Positions 1 to 5,512 of a DNA stretch of 6,574 nt are shown piece by piece. Each line of letters begins with the position of its first letter. Positions within the stretch are counted from its first letter, which is position 1. This DNA comes from Holdemanella sp. (GTDB lineage: Bacteria; Bacillota_I; Bacilli_A; Erysipelotrichales; Erysipelotrichaceae), in contig JABUSD010000262.1 in the NCBI GenBank assembly GCA_021442845.1, forward strand, positions 1 through 6,574, given 5' to 3'. Under the pieces are notes generated by a model that saw only the letters and a list, made by a program, of their open reading frames with translations, did not search any database and was not told the DNA's origin. A program made the translations under genes and the position numbers.

Positions 1-856
1 AGAAGCAAAATATCTATTAAGAAATCGATTGATATCCTTACTGGATGATCCAGGATATTTATCAATGACAACGGCATTAAAGAATGCCAATGAAAAGCAT
101 AAGGTATCCATTCAGGTATATGGCTATCTGGAAGAGCTGGATAAGGTTACTTTAAAAGATATTGAAGATGTATATTCCATCTATCAATCAAAGGATAAGC
201 ATATATATGTCTGTGGTGTTTTAGATGATTCCATTCAAAACTATCTGGAAAGCATCGATAGTAAGAATCCAATCAAAAAGGACTATGCTCTTTTGACAAG
301 TGAAGAAGTAAAGACAAAGACAATTCAAAAAGACATAGAGCAGACCTATGTATCTTTAATTTATTCCACAAATAGTGAAGTGGATGGAAAAGAATATTAT
401 AATGCCATGGTTATGAATTCCATTCTAGGACAGGCACCGATGAATCTTTTATTTGAAAATGTCCGGGAAAAGCATAGTCTGTGCTATTCGATTTCATCCA
501 ATATGATACGCTTTGATGGCGTTCTATGCATTCATTTAGGAACGAAGAAACATCAGGTAAAACAGGCACTTTCATTGATTGAAGAACAGATTAACAAGTT
601 AATCCAGATGGATTATCCAGATATCAATCTGGATATAGCCAAGAAGGATTTAACCGATGCGATGATAGGAAACCTGGATCATTCCACTTTCTATATCGAA
701 AGTGCCTTTCTAGATGAGATGCTGATGCGAACAGGAACATTGGAGGATCGCATTTTGATGGTTTCAGATGTGACAAAGGAAGATGTCAGCACAGCAGCAA
801 AACGATTGAAACTAGCTTCTGTGTGCATCGTGGAGGAATGTAATGATGCATTATAA
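1..856 (+). CDS. yfmF: YfmF-like M16 (insulinase-type) peptidase homologue, 5' truncated
   Basis: The frame is open from base 2 with no start in view, so the gene enters from the left. The TTG at 29 is an internal Leu codon. 284 residues are visible; the family is usually about 420-430, so roughly the first third is missing. The visible part has the M16 half-domain pattern, including a motif reading LLFENVREKHSLCYSISSN (about codons 146-164 of the visible part) that matches the NVREKxSLxY region of Bacillus YmfF. From family knowledge, YmfF-type proteins usually lack the HxxEH zinc motif and pair with an active YmfH-type partner. That motif would lie in the missing part, so activity cannot be judged here. 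The gene overlaps the downstream yfmH by 14 bp, which suggests translational coupling. Database names link the pair to EF-P 5-aminopentanol modification; that role is inferred, and a bacteriocin-processing (AlbE/AlbF-like) role is an alternative. Confidence 0.85.
   Translation, partial: EAKYLLRNRLISLLDDPGYLSMTTALKNANEKHKVSIQVYGYLEELDKVTLKDIEDVYSIYQSKDKHIYVCGVLDDSIQNYLESIDSKNPIKKDYALLTSEEVKTKTIQKDIEQTYVSLIYSTNSEVDGKEYYNAMVMNSILGQAPMNLLFENVREKHSLCYSISSNMIRFDGVLCIHLGTKKHQVKQALSLIEEQINKLIQMDYPDINLDIAKKDLTDAMIGNLDHSTFYIESAFLDEMLMRTGTLEDRILMVSDVTKEDVSTAAKRLKLASVCIVEECNDAL
832..836 (+). promoter_or_regulatory. Ribosome binding site of yfmH
   Basis: GGAGG lies inside the end of yfmF, 6 nt before the ATG at 843 and 9 nt before a second ATG at 846. 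It favours one of these two adjacent starts over the ATG at 858, which is 21 nt away. Confidence 0.75.
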
Positions 857-2099
857 TATGAATAAGATAGAAAAGACATGTTCAAATGGTTTGCATGTAA
901 TTCTGGTGCATAAGCCGGAATTTAAAAAATCGCTGTTCATGTGTGTTACACCAGCTGGAGGTTTTGATGTAATGCAGGATGTGAACGGGCAGACAGTCCA
1001 GTATCGCAGTGGATGCGCGCATTATTTAGAACATCAGATGTTTCGCTTAAACGGGGAAGATGTAACCCAGGCCTTTGCGAATATGCAGGCACAGACAAAT
1101 GCCTTTACATCCTATACCGAAACGGCTTATTTCTTTTCCACAACAGCGGATATCTATAAACCATTGGATCTTCTGCTTCGCTTTGTGGAGACACTGGACA
1201 TTGATGAAAAATCCGTTGAAAAGGAAAGAGGAATCATCCTGAGTGAATATGATATGTATCAGCAAAGTCCTGAACATAGGCTATTAACCGAAACATGGAA
1301 TTCCTTATATGAAAAAAATCCAATTCGTATTGATGTATTAGGAAATCGGGAAGATATCTCTAATATGACAGTCAAAGATCTGGAAGCTTTCTACTACAAT
1401 AACTATGATCCATCTGTATTGACACTAATTGGAATTACCGGCAAAGAAATTGAACCAATCTTTGAATATGTAGAGAACCATCAAAAGAACTATCCATCTA
1501 AACTGAATGGAAAGATTGTCCGTCATATGGAAAAGGAAGATGATAAAGTTGTAAGGGAAGAAAGCATATCTCATATGGATATTACCCTTCCTTATGTCTG
1601 TGTAGGCTATAAGATGAAACCCGAAAAGGATATTCAAAAAGCATTAAAGACAGAACTATGTGTACAGCTCTATCTGGATTCCTTATTTTCCCCTTTGAAT
1701 CCAGAATATCAGAAATGGCTGGATGGGCGCATCATAGGACAGATGCAGGGAGTGGAATGCTCCTTCTCGAAAGAAGCATCCAATATATTATTCTATGCCC
1801 AGAGTGAAAAGATTGATGAATTTGTCAAACTTGTCGATCGTCTTATTGAAAAGATGAAGACAGAAGGAATTGACAAGGAAATCTTTGAAGTGCTTGTACC
1901 AGGCAATGTAGCACAGAATATAAGAGGACTGGAAAACTATGAAAATGTCTGTATGGATCTATTAAAGGCACACGTTGAAGGATATGATTTCTGGGAGCAT
2001 TTTGATTGTATTCAGGATATCACAATGGAAGAGATTAATGAAATCTGCCATACTCTGGATTACTCAAATAAAACTGTGACAAAAGTATTTCCAAAATAG
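843..2099 (+). CDS. yfmH: YfmH-like M16 zinc metallopeptidase
   Basis: 418 residues, close to the usual length of about 430. The inverted zinc motif is intact as HYLEH (H60, E63 base, H64). It is followed at the expected distance by E128 and E135 in EKERGIILSE, the auxiliary and third zinc-ligand glutamates of M16 enzymes. QAQTNAFTSYTETAYFFST (about 82-100) is the conserved substrate-edge segment seen in YmfH. The N-terminal half-domain is therefore predicted to be catalytic; the C-terminal half-domain (about 200-418) shows no second motif. No signal peptide or membrane segment is visible, so it is probably cytoplasmic. It probably forms a heterodimer with the upstream YfmF-like protein, as M16B pairs do. 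The start at 843 (or 846) fits the GGAGG at 832. The gene ends the operon at the terminator at 2170-2202. A link to EF-P modification comes from family naming and is not shown by the sequence. Confidence 0.9.
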   Translation: MMHYNMNKIEKTCSNGLHVILVHKPEFKKSLFMCVTPAGGFDVMQDVNGQTVQYRSGCAHYLEHQMFRLNGEDVTQAFANMQAQTNAFTSYTETAYFFSTTADIYKPLDLLLRFVETLDIDEKSVEKERGIILSEYDMYQQSPEHRLLTETWNSLYEKNPIRIDVLGNREDISNMTVKDLEAFYYNNYDPSVLTLIGITGKEIEPIFEYVENHQKNYPSKLNGKIVRHMEKEDDKVVREESISHMDITLPYVCVGYKMKPEKDIQKALKTELCVQLYLDSLFSPLNPEYQKWLDGRIIGQMQGVECSFSKEASNILFYAQSEKIDEFVKLVDRLIEKMKTEGIDKEIFEVLVPGNVAQNIRGLENYENVCMDLLKAHVEGYDFWEHFDCIQDITMEEINEICHTLDYSNKTVTKVFPK

Positions 2100-2169
2100 T
2101 TTTATTTTATCTAAATAAGTAATTTTAAGCAGATTTACATCTATATCTATTATCTAAACATGAATAAAC

Positions 2170-2202
2170 CAGGTTATTTACATAAAGTAGCCTGTTTTTT
2201 TT
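2170..2202 (+). terminator. Intrinsic terminator of the yfmF-yfmH operon
   Basis: A ten-pair stem (2170-2179 with 2185-2194, including two G-U pairs) closes a 5-nt loop and is followed by eight T (2195-2202). It lies 70 nt after the yfmH stop. The interval 2100-2169 is AT-rich, and I see no gene in it. Confidence 0.85.
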
Positions 2203-2231
2203 ATTTAGCATTTTTTCATATTCTAGTAGAG

Positions 2232-2240
2232 AAGGTGGTG
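2232..2240 (+). promoter_or_regulatory. Very strong Shine-Dalgarno site in the ssb leader
   Basis: AAGGTGGTGAT (2232-2242) matches the 16S-complementary consensus AAGGAGGTGAT at ten of eleven bases. It ends 6 nt before ATG 2247, which opens only nine codons. It is a better SD than the one serving the SSB-like gene itself. Confidence 0.6.
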
Positions 2241-2245
2241 ATAGA

Positions 2246-2263
2246 TATGGAATGGATTCCATA
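2246..2263 (+). repeat. Perfect inverted repeat (hairpin) in the ssb leader
   Basis: TATGGAA (2246-2252) and TTCCATA (2257-2263) are perfect complements around a 4-nt loop. The hairpin covers the micro-ORF start codon and ends 2 nt before the SSB SD, so it is positioned to affect initiation. Confidence 0.55.
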
Positions 2264-2276
2264 CCGGAGGAAATAG
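2247..2276 (+). CDS. Possible 9-codon leader micro-ORF (MEWIPYRRK)
   Basis: ATG 2247 follows a near-perfect SD at ideal spacing and reads nine codons to TAG at 2274-2276. It is in the same frame as the SSB-like gene, whose ATG at 2280 comes 3 nt after this stop. The SD for that gene (GGAGG 2266-2270) lies inside the micro-ORF, so translation of the leader would run through it and could feed reinitiation. The start codon also sits in the 5' arm of a 7-bp hairpin. Alternatives are a relic of a longer N-terminus cut off by a nonsense codon, or a non-coding ribosome standby site. The peptide itself has no recognisable function. Confidence 0.35.
   Translation: MEWIPYRRK
2266..2270 (+). promoter_or_regulatory. 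Ribosome binding site of the SSB-like gene
   Basis: GGAGG lies 9 nt before ATG 2280. It supports that start, which also gives the usual SSB N-terminus (MN followed by hydrophobics and a Gly). I found no convincing sigma-A promoter between the upstream terminator and this site. Confidence 0.7.
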
Positions 2277-2279
2277 AAA

Positions 2280-2591
2280 ATGAATCTGTTTGTATTAGTA
2301 GGAAATGTAGTAGAACTTCCAGAACTGAAAGAAACAAACAACGGTTTCAAGACATGTACCGTAACCCTAAGTGTAGAAAGATCCTATGCGAATTCAGATG
2401 GGTTATATGAATATGATGAAATTCAGGTAGAAGTATGGCGAGGACTTGCCGAAACGCTATGCAGTACAACAAAAAAAGGCGACTTCATCAGTGTAAAAGG
2501 AAGAATTGCGACACGTCTAGTCAATAAAGATGGACATACATACTTTAATTATTCTTTCGTTGCAGAAAAAATTACTTTTATCGGAAAATAA
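2280..2591 (+). CDS. Short single-stranded DNA-binding protein (OB fold, no acidic tail)
   Basis: 103 residues making a single SSB OB fold. The N-terminal strand is MNLFVLVGNVVELPEL. The central strand carries W53 (QVEVWRGLAE), which fits the base-stacking tryptophan near position 54 of E. coli SSB. A KKGDFISVKGRIATR loop and strand follow (about 65-79), and the final strand is SFVAEKITFIGK. The protein stops right after the OB fold: there is no Gly/Pro/Gln-rich linker and no acidic DDDIPF-type tip, the part that recruits repair and replication partners in canonical SSB. The size recalls Bacillus SsbB (113 aa, competence-related), so it is probably an accessory paralogue binding ssDNA in the cytoplasm. 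It appears to be a single-gene unit, bounded by terminators at 2170-2202 and 2596-2625. Confidence in the SSB family is high; the competence role is conjecture. Confidence 0.85.
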   Translation: MNLFVLVGNVVELPELKETNNGFKTCTVTLSVERSYANSDGLYEYDEIQVEVWRGLAETLCSTTKKGDFISVKGRIATRLVNKDGHTYFNYSFVAEKITFIGK

Positions 2592-2595
2592 AGCA

Positions 2596-2625
2596 CAGAC
2601 ACTTCTTAAGAGGTGTCTGATTTTT
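2596..2625 (+). terminator. Intrinsic terminator of the SSB-like gene
   Basis: A ten-pair stem (2596-2605 with 2610-2619, one G-U pair) with TTAA loop is followed by five T (2621-2625). It begins 5 nt after the stop codon. Confidence 0.9.
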
Positions 2626-2636
2626 CTTATATACAT

Positions 2637-2678
2637 AAAAAATAGCCGTCCTAGACTGACAAGTTGACGACTATTTTT
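2637..2678 (-). terminator. Bidirectional terminator-like hairpin ending the small RNA
   Basis: Arms AAAAATAG (2638-2645) and CTATTTTT (2671-2678) pair perfectly. After one C-A mismatch, four more pairs follow (2647-2650 with 2666-2669) around a 15-nt loop. The minus strand reads out into six T (2642-2637) and the plus strand into five T (2674-2678), so it could stop transcription from either side. Confidence 0.7.
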
Positions 2679-2716
2679 AGTTATGTGATCTGCACTCACC
2701 TTCTGGCTGTCTTGTT
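2637..2716 (-). ncRNA. Candidate small RNA resembling an orphan type I antitoxin RNA
   Basis: On the minus strand a consensus-like promoter (2723-2751) lies just upstream of about 80 nt that end in an intrinsic terminator hairpin. This predicts a compact RNA starting near 2716 and ending near 2637. The layout (short RNA with its own promoter, ending at a hairpin that could terminate from both sides) matches RNA II of Fst/par-type and holin-like type I toxin-antitoxin loci, where the toxin mRNA converges on the shared terminator. No toxin-like hydrophobic ORF is visible in the adjoining 2592-2640 on the plus strand, so it would be an orphan or act in trans. From memory, similar sequence recurs beside small holin-like toxin genes in Firmicutes; I cannot verify that here. 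Alternatives are a REP-like repeat or an independent sRNA. A 19-codon reading frame (2679-2735) ends at the hairpin but has no SD, and its first codons lie within the promoter. Confidence 0.5.
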
Positions 2717-2722
2717 AGGTGC

Positions 2723-2751
2723 ATTATAGATTTCATATATAAAAAAGTCAA
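2723..2751 (-). promoter_or_regulatory. Near-consensus sigma-A promoter for the small RNA
   Basis: On the minus strand, TTGACT (2751-2746, five of six) is separated by exactly 17 nt from TATAAT (2728-2723, six of six). It is the best-matching promoter in the window. It abuts the T-tract of the rpsD terminator and has no annotated gene downstream on its strand, which argues for a short RNA product. The predicted start is near 2716. Confidence 0.7.
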
Positions 2752-2753
2752 AC

Positions 2754-2776
2754 AAAAAAAGACTTCGAATGAAGTC
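2754..2776 (-). terminator. Intrinsic terminator of rpsD
   Basis: A six-pair GACTTC/GAAGTC stem (2761-2766 with 2771-2776, 4-nt loop) is followed on the minus strand by seven T (2760-2754). It starts 12 nt after the rpsD stop. A short T-run on the plus strand side (2778-2782) could make it weakly bidirectional. Confidence 0.85.
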
Positions 2777-2788
2777 CTTTTTCATAAA

Positions 2789-3397
2789 CTAACGGTTGTA
2801 GAATTCGACTACTAATAGTTCATTGATTTCCTGAGCAGTGAATAGTTCCTTACGTTCTGGATAACGAGCATAAGTACCTTTTTTAGCTTCTTTATCAACT
2901 GTAACGAAATCAACGATTGTAGTTGTTGCTTCTAAAGCATCAGCGATAGCTGCGTTGTTCTTAGTTCCTTCTTTAACTTCGATAACCTGTCCTGGTTTAA
3001 CCTGGAAGCTAGGGATATCAACTTTCTTTCCATCAACTAAGATGTGTCCGTGATTTACTAACTGGCGTGATCCACGACGAGTACGAGCAAATCCCATACG
3101 ATATACAAGGTTGTCTAAACGAGATTCTAACATGACTAAGAAGTTTTCACCAGTTGATCCTGGACGAGAGCTTGCTTTCTTGAATGTGTTGTAGAATTGT
3201 TTTTCACTAAGCTGGTATGTATTACGGATACGTTGTTTTTCCTGCATCTGAATACCGTAGTTTGTTAATTTTGCACGACGACCATTTCCGTGCTGTCCTG
3301 GAGCATAGTTACGTTTTGTTAATTCCTGTCCTGTTTCAAGGATTGAGAAACCTAAACGACGTGACTTTTTCCAAGTACTTCCTGTGTTTCTTGACAT
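2789..3397 (-). CDS. rpsD: 30S ribosomal protein S4
   Basis: 202 residues, full length against about 200 in Bacillus. S4 is a primary 16S rRNA binder that starts assembly of the 30S body and, from family knowledge, often represses its own synthesis. The N-terminal domain shows the family signature: WKKSRRLGFS (9-18), the YAPGQHG segment (31-37) and the YGIQMQEKQRIRNTY segment (47-61). The S4 RNA-binding domain runs from about 91 to 150, with SRLDNLVYRMGFARTRRGSR and QLVNHGHILVDGKKVDIPS highly conserved. The C-terminus ends LLVVEFYNR, matching Bacillus LIVEFYSR. The N-terminus lacks the cysteine knot of zinc-binding S4 variants. Start ATG 3397 has AGGAG (3411-3407) 9 nt upstream. It is a single-gene unit transcribed away from ezrA, with its own promoter, leader and terminator. 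Confidence 0.98.
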   Translation of the reverse strand: MSRNTGSTWKKSRRLGFSILETGQELTKRNYAPGQHGNGRRAKLTNYGIQMQEKQRIRNTYQLSEKQFYNTFKKASSRPGSTGENFLVMLESRLDNLVYRMGFARTRRGSRQLVNHGHILVDGKKVDIPSFQVKPGQVIEVKEGTKNNAAIADALEATTTIVDFVTVDKEAKKGTYARYPERKELFTAQEINELLVVEFYNR

Positions 3398-3566
3398 AAT
3401 TTTTTTCTCCTATTGTTCTATCTTCATAAAACAATAACAGTACAAATCATCTTATAATGTGTTGCAAAAGATACTTTCATGTCTATCAGCTTTTAGCTTA
3501 CTCGTATCACACATATATGCTTGCAACGCTTTTTATAAGACTTTGCATGCTGCTATCAATTTATGC
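3398..3566 (-). promoter_or_regulatory. Structured rpsD leader, candidate S4 autoregulatory element
   Basis: The predicted 5' UTR is about 170 nt, long for one ORF, and contains nested inverted repeats. An outer 8-bp helix pairs 3533-3540 with 3450-3457. A 7-bp helix, GTTGCAA with TTGCAAC, pairs 3521-3527 with 3461-3467. A 5-bp helix pairs 3504-3508 with 3470-3474, and an AGCT/AGCT hairpin caps it at 3488-3498. A separate 7-bp AU-rich hairpin (3430-3436 with 3411-3417) reaches the first base of the SD (3407-3411). Bacillus subtilis rpsD is known to be repressed by S4 through its leader; that this RNA does the same is inference. I see no terminator-type hairpin inside it, so control at translation is more likely than attenuation. 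The SD-proximal hairpin is AU-rich and may be weak. Confidence 0.6.
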
Positions 3567-3572
3567 TTAAAC

Positions 3573-3601
3573 ATCATAACAAAACAAGGTTTAAAAATCA
3601 A
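3573..3601 (-). promoter_or_regulatory. rpsD: rpsD promoter (sigma-A, extended -10)
   Basis: On the minus strand, TTGATT (3601-3596) is 17 nt from TATGAT (3578-3573), which is preceded by TGT to give an extended -10. The predicted start is near 3566, about 170 nt before the coding sequence. Confidence 0.7.
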
Positions 3602-3630
3602 TGATATCCAAAAAATAATTTGTTAATGTA

Positions 3631-3659
3631 GTGCAACATATATCAAGTTTTGTTATAAT
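3631..3659 (+). promoter_or_regulatory. ezrA: ezrA promoter (extended -10)
   Basis: TATAAT (3654-3659) is a perfect -10, preceded by TGT to give an extended -10. The -35 is weak (GTGCAA, 3631-3636, 17-nt spacer). Transcription should start near 3666, leaving a leader of about 20 nt. The ezrA and rpsD -10 boxes lie about 75 bp apart on opposite strands. Bases 3602-3630 between the promoters show nothing else I can support. Confidence 0.7.
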
Positions 3660-3672
3660 ATTAATGATTGTC

Positions 3673-3678
3673 AGGGGG
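3673..3678 (+). promoter_or_regulatory. Ribosome binding site that sets the ezrA start
   Basis: AGGGGG lies 7 nt before ATG 3686. It rules out the upstream in-frame TTG at 3668, which precedes the SD and sits almost on the predicted transcription start. The ATG pair at 3806-3811 has no well-placed SD. Confidence 0.8.
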
Positions 3679-3685
3679 TATCGCT

Positions 3686-5512
3686 ATGGATGTACTAAAA
3701 AAGATATGGAAAGTAGTGAAAGACGTACTAATTAAGGTAGGCAAATTCCTTCTAAATCTATTGAAAGAATTATATAAATTATTGAGAAAGAATCTATCAA
3801 CAGAGATGATGATTTATATCGCAATCGCAATTTTAGTGTTGATTCTACTTATAATTGTGATTAAGACAATAAGAAACAGTCGAGCTAAAAAGCGCCTTCA
3901 GGATTTAGAAGTTGAAGTGAATGAACTTCGCAATAGTGCAATCACTTATAAGTATAATAAAGCCACAGCATTTGGGCGCAGCAATAAGGAAGCGCTAGAA
4001 CAGGTACAGCAGTTAAAGCCTAAATATGAATTATGTGTTCAGAATATCAAGACATGTGAACATCTATTTACGGATGCGGTAGAATTCTTAGATTCACGTA
4101 AGATAAAGAAAGCACAGCGTTCTATGGATGATCTGGAAGAAATTCTTCAGGATGCAAAAGATAGACTTCAGATCGTTTCTGAAACATTGGATAATATCCT
4201 TCAAAGAGAAGGAGAAGTTCGCGAACAGGCCAATGCAGTCAAGGAACGTTTATCAAGTGTTAAGAAAGTATTCCAGGATAATCGTGCTTCATTCTATGAT
4301 GCAGCACCTTATTTTGATGCATTGCTTGTTGAAATTGAAGATGGATTTACAAACTTCGAAGAATGGATGTATGCATCGGAGTTTAATAAAGCACAGGAAG
4401 AATTGGATAAGCTAAGCAATCGCTTGAATGAAACATCTTCAAGAATTGCTGGATATCCAGGACTGTATGAACAGGCAAAGGTTATCTTACCAAGAGCTAT
4501 TGCAGAGGTTAAACAGAATGTAGCATCGGCTTCAGAAAAAGGTGTTGATATTTCTTATCTGGAATGCGATAAGAAGATTGCTGAAGTAGAAGCAGCCTTG
4601 ATGAACACAATCAACTTGCTGGATCAGGGAGCTGGAGAAGCCGTTCAGCCTACATTGGATACAATTTCGGATGCGATATTAGAAGTACAGGATAATGTTG
4701 AAAAAGAAAAACAGGCGTATGAAGAAATCCAGTCTGATTTAACGGAAATCCTGGGAATTGTTGATGGATTATATGATGAATTGAAACAGGTTGAAGTATT
4801 ATATGCCAACACAAAAGATCGTTTTGGTCTTGATGATTGGACAAAGAGCTTCATTGCTGCCAATGCACAGATTCAAGACTTAAAGGCAAAACGTGATCAC
4901 ATTGAAGCGGTTGTTAATTCGGATCAGCCAAATCAGAGTGTCGTTCATGAATATAGAGTCTATGCGGATGAAGTACAGAATTTCTATGAACAGATTAAGA
5001 AGATGAAGCAGATGCTACTAGGAGCAAATGCCGATGAATCACGTGCTAAGAAACAGATTATCAAGCTACAGCTAATCTTAAATGAAGTACGTTTAAATGT
5101 CGCAACAAGAAATCTGCCAAGCATTTCTGGACAGTTTGATGAAGATATCAATGAAGGAGAACGCTTAGTCAATCGTGTACGTGTCATCTTAGATCATACA
5201 CCATTGGATGTTGCCACATTGAATGCCGATTTACAGGAAGCTATTGATTTTATCTACAAATTATACAATAACGCAAACAACCTGATTGGAGTTGCCATCA
5301 TGGTTGAAAATGCCATTGTATTTGGTAACCGATTCAGAAGTTCCTATCCTCAGATGGATTCTGAATTGACACATGCTGAATTATGTTTCCACAATGGAGA
5401 ATATACAAAAGCATTGAAGATTGCGATTCAGGCAATCGAAAACACACACCCAGGTATCTATGAAAAGCTGATCGCTAAAAAGGATCCAGCTGTCATGAAC
5501 CAGGTGCAGTAA
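3686..5512 (+). CDS. ezrA: Septation ring formation regulator EzrA
   Basis: 608 residues from ATG 3686. EzrA is a membrane-anchored, spectrin-like coiled-coil protein that restrains FtsZ ring assembly and takes part in division and in coordinating septal wall synthesis. One membrane segment spans about 41-59 (MMIYIAIAILVLILLIIVI), followed by a basic stretch (KTIRNSRAKKR) and then long helical, coiled-coil-rich sequence to the end. The C-terminal region is diagnostic: VFGNRFR (545-551), then a helical hairpin ending ENTHPGIYEKL, matching Bacillus QFGNRFR...KAAPGAVEKI. Two oddities stand out. Residues 1-40 form a Lys-rich amphipathic helix ahead of the anchor, whereas Bacillus EzrA (562 aa) starts almost at its membrane segment. 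The first residue of the QNR patch is Val, not Gln. The gene diverges from rpsD, and its stop overlaps the next start by one base, so it probably shares an mRNA with the cysteine desulfurase. Confidence 0.93.
   Translation: MDVLKKIWKVVKDVLIKVGKFLLNLLKELYKLLRKNLSTEMMIYIAIAILVLILLIIVIKTIRNSRAKKRLQDLEVEVNELRNSAITYKYNKATAFGRSNKEALEQVQQLKPKYELCVQNIKTCEHLFTDAVEFLDSRKIKKAQRSMDDLEEILQDAKDRLQIVSETLDNILQREGEVREQANAVKERLSSVKKVFQDNRASFYDAAPYFDALLVEIEDGFTNFEEWMYASEFNKAQEELDKLSNRLNETSSRIAGYPGLYEQAKVILPRAIAEVKQNVASASEKGVDISYLECDKKIAEVEAALMNTINLLDQGAGEAVQPTLDTISDAILEVQDNVEKEKQAYEEIQSDLTEILGIVDGLYDELKQVEVLYANTKDRFGLDDWTKSFIAANAQIQDLKAKRDHIEAVVNSDQPNQSVVHEYRVYADEVQNFYEQIKKMKQMLLGANADESRAKKQIIKLQLILNEVRLNVATRNLPSISGQFDEDINEGERLVNRVRVILDHTPLDVATLNADLQEAIDFIYKLYNNANNLIGVAIMVENAIVFGNRFRSSYPQMDSELTHAELCFHNGEYTKALKIAIQAIENTHPGIYEKLIAKKDPAVMNQVQ

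Noticed and set aside
29..31. TTG as a start of the first gene
   Set aside because: The frame stays open to the window edge, there is no SD before it, and the family needs well over 100 more N-terminal residues.
2124..2153. Possible promoter TTTAAG-N18-TATTAT for the SSB-like gene
   Set aside because: The -35 is weak and the transcript would have to cross the strong terminator at 2170-2202 immediately.
2252..2407. ATG 2252 opening a 51-codon frame overlapping the SSB-like gene
   Set aside because: It is out of frame with a well-supported SSB start, has no recognisable composition and lies mostly inside the real gene.
2592..2640. Search for a toxin peptide paired with the small RNA
   Set aside because: The plus strand here holds the ssb terminator and short frames with stops; no hydrophobic peptide of about 30 residues is present.
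2517..2699. Minus-strand 60-codon frame starting at GTG 2699
   Set aside because: It reads through the small-RNA terminator, the ssb terminator and into the ssb coding region. Its apparent SD overlaps the start codon. The signal here is better explained by an RNA.
3668..3670. TTG start for ezrA
   Set aside because: It lies upstream of the SD (3673-3678) and almost at the predicted transcription start; ATG 3686 is correctly spaced.
4128..4415. Plus-strand 95-codon frame inside ezrA
   Set aside because: It is an out-of-frame shadow of the coiled-coil coding sequence with no SD or family resemblance.
4645..5187. Several minus-strand frames inside ezrA
   Set aside because: They are antisense shadows of a conserved coding sequence, Ser/Phe-rich and mutually overlapping, with no start signals.
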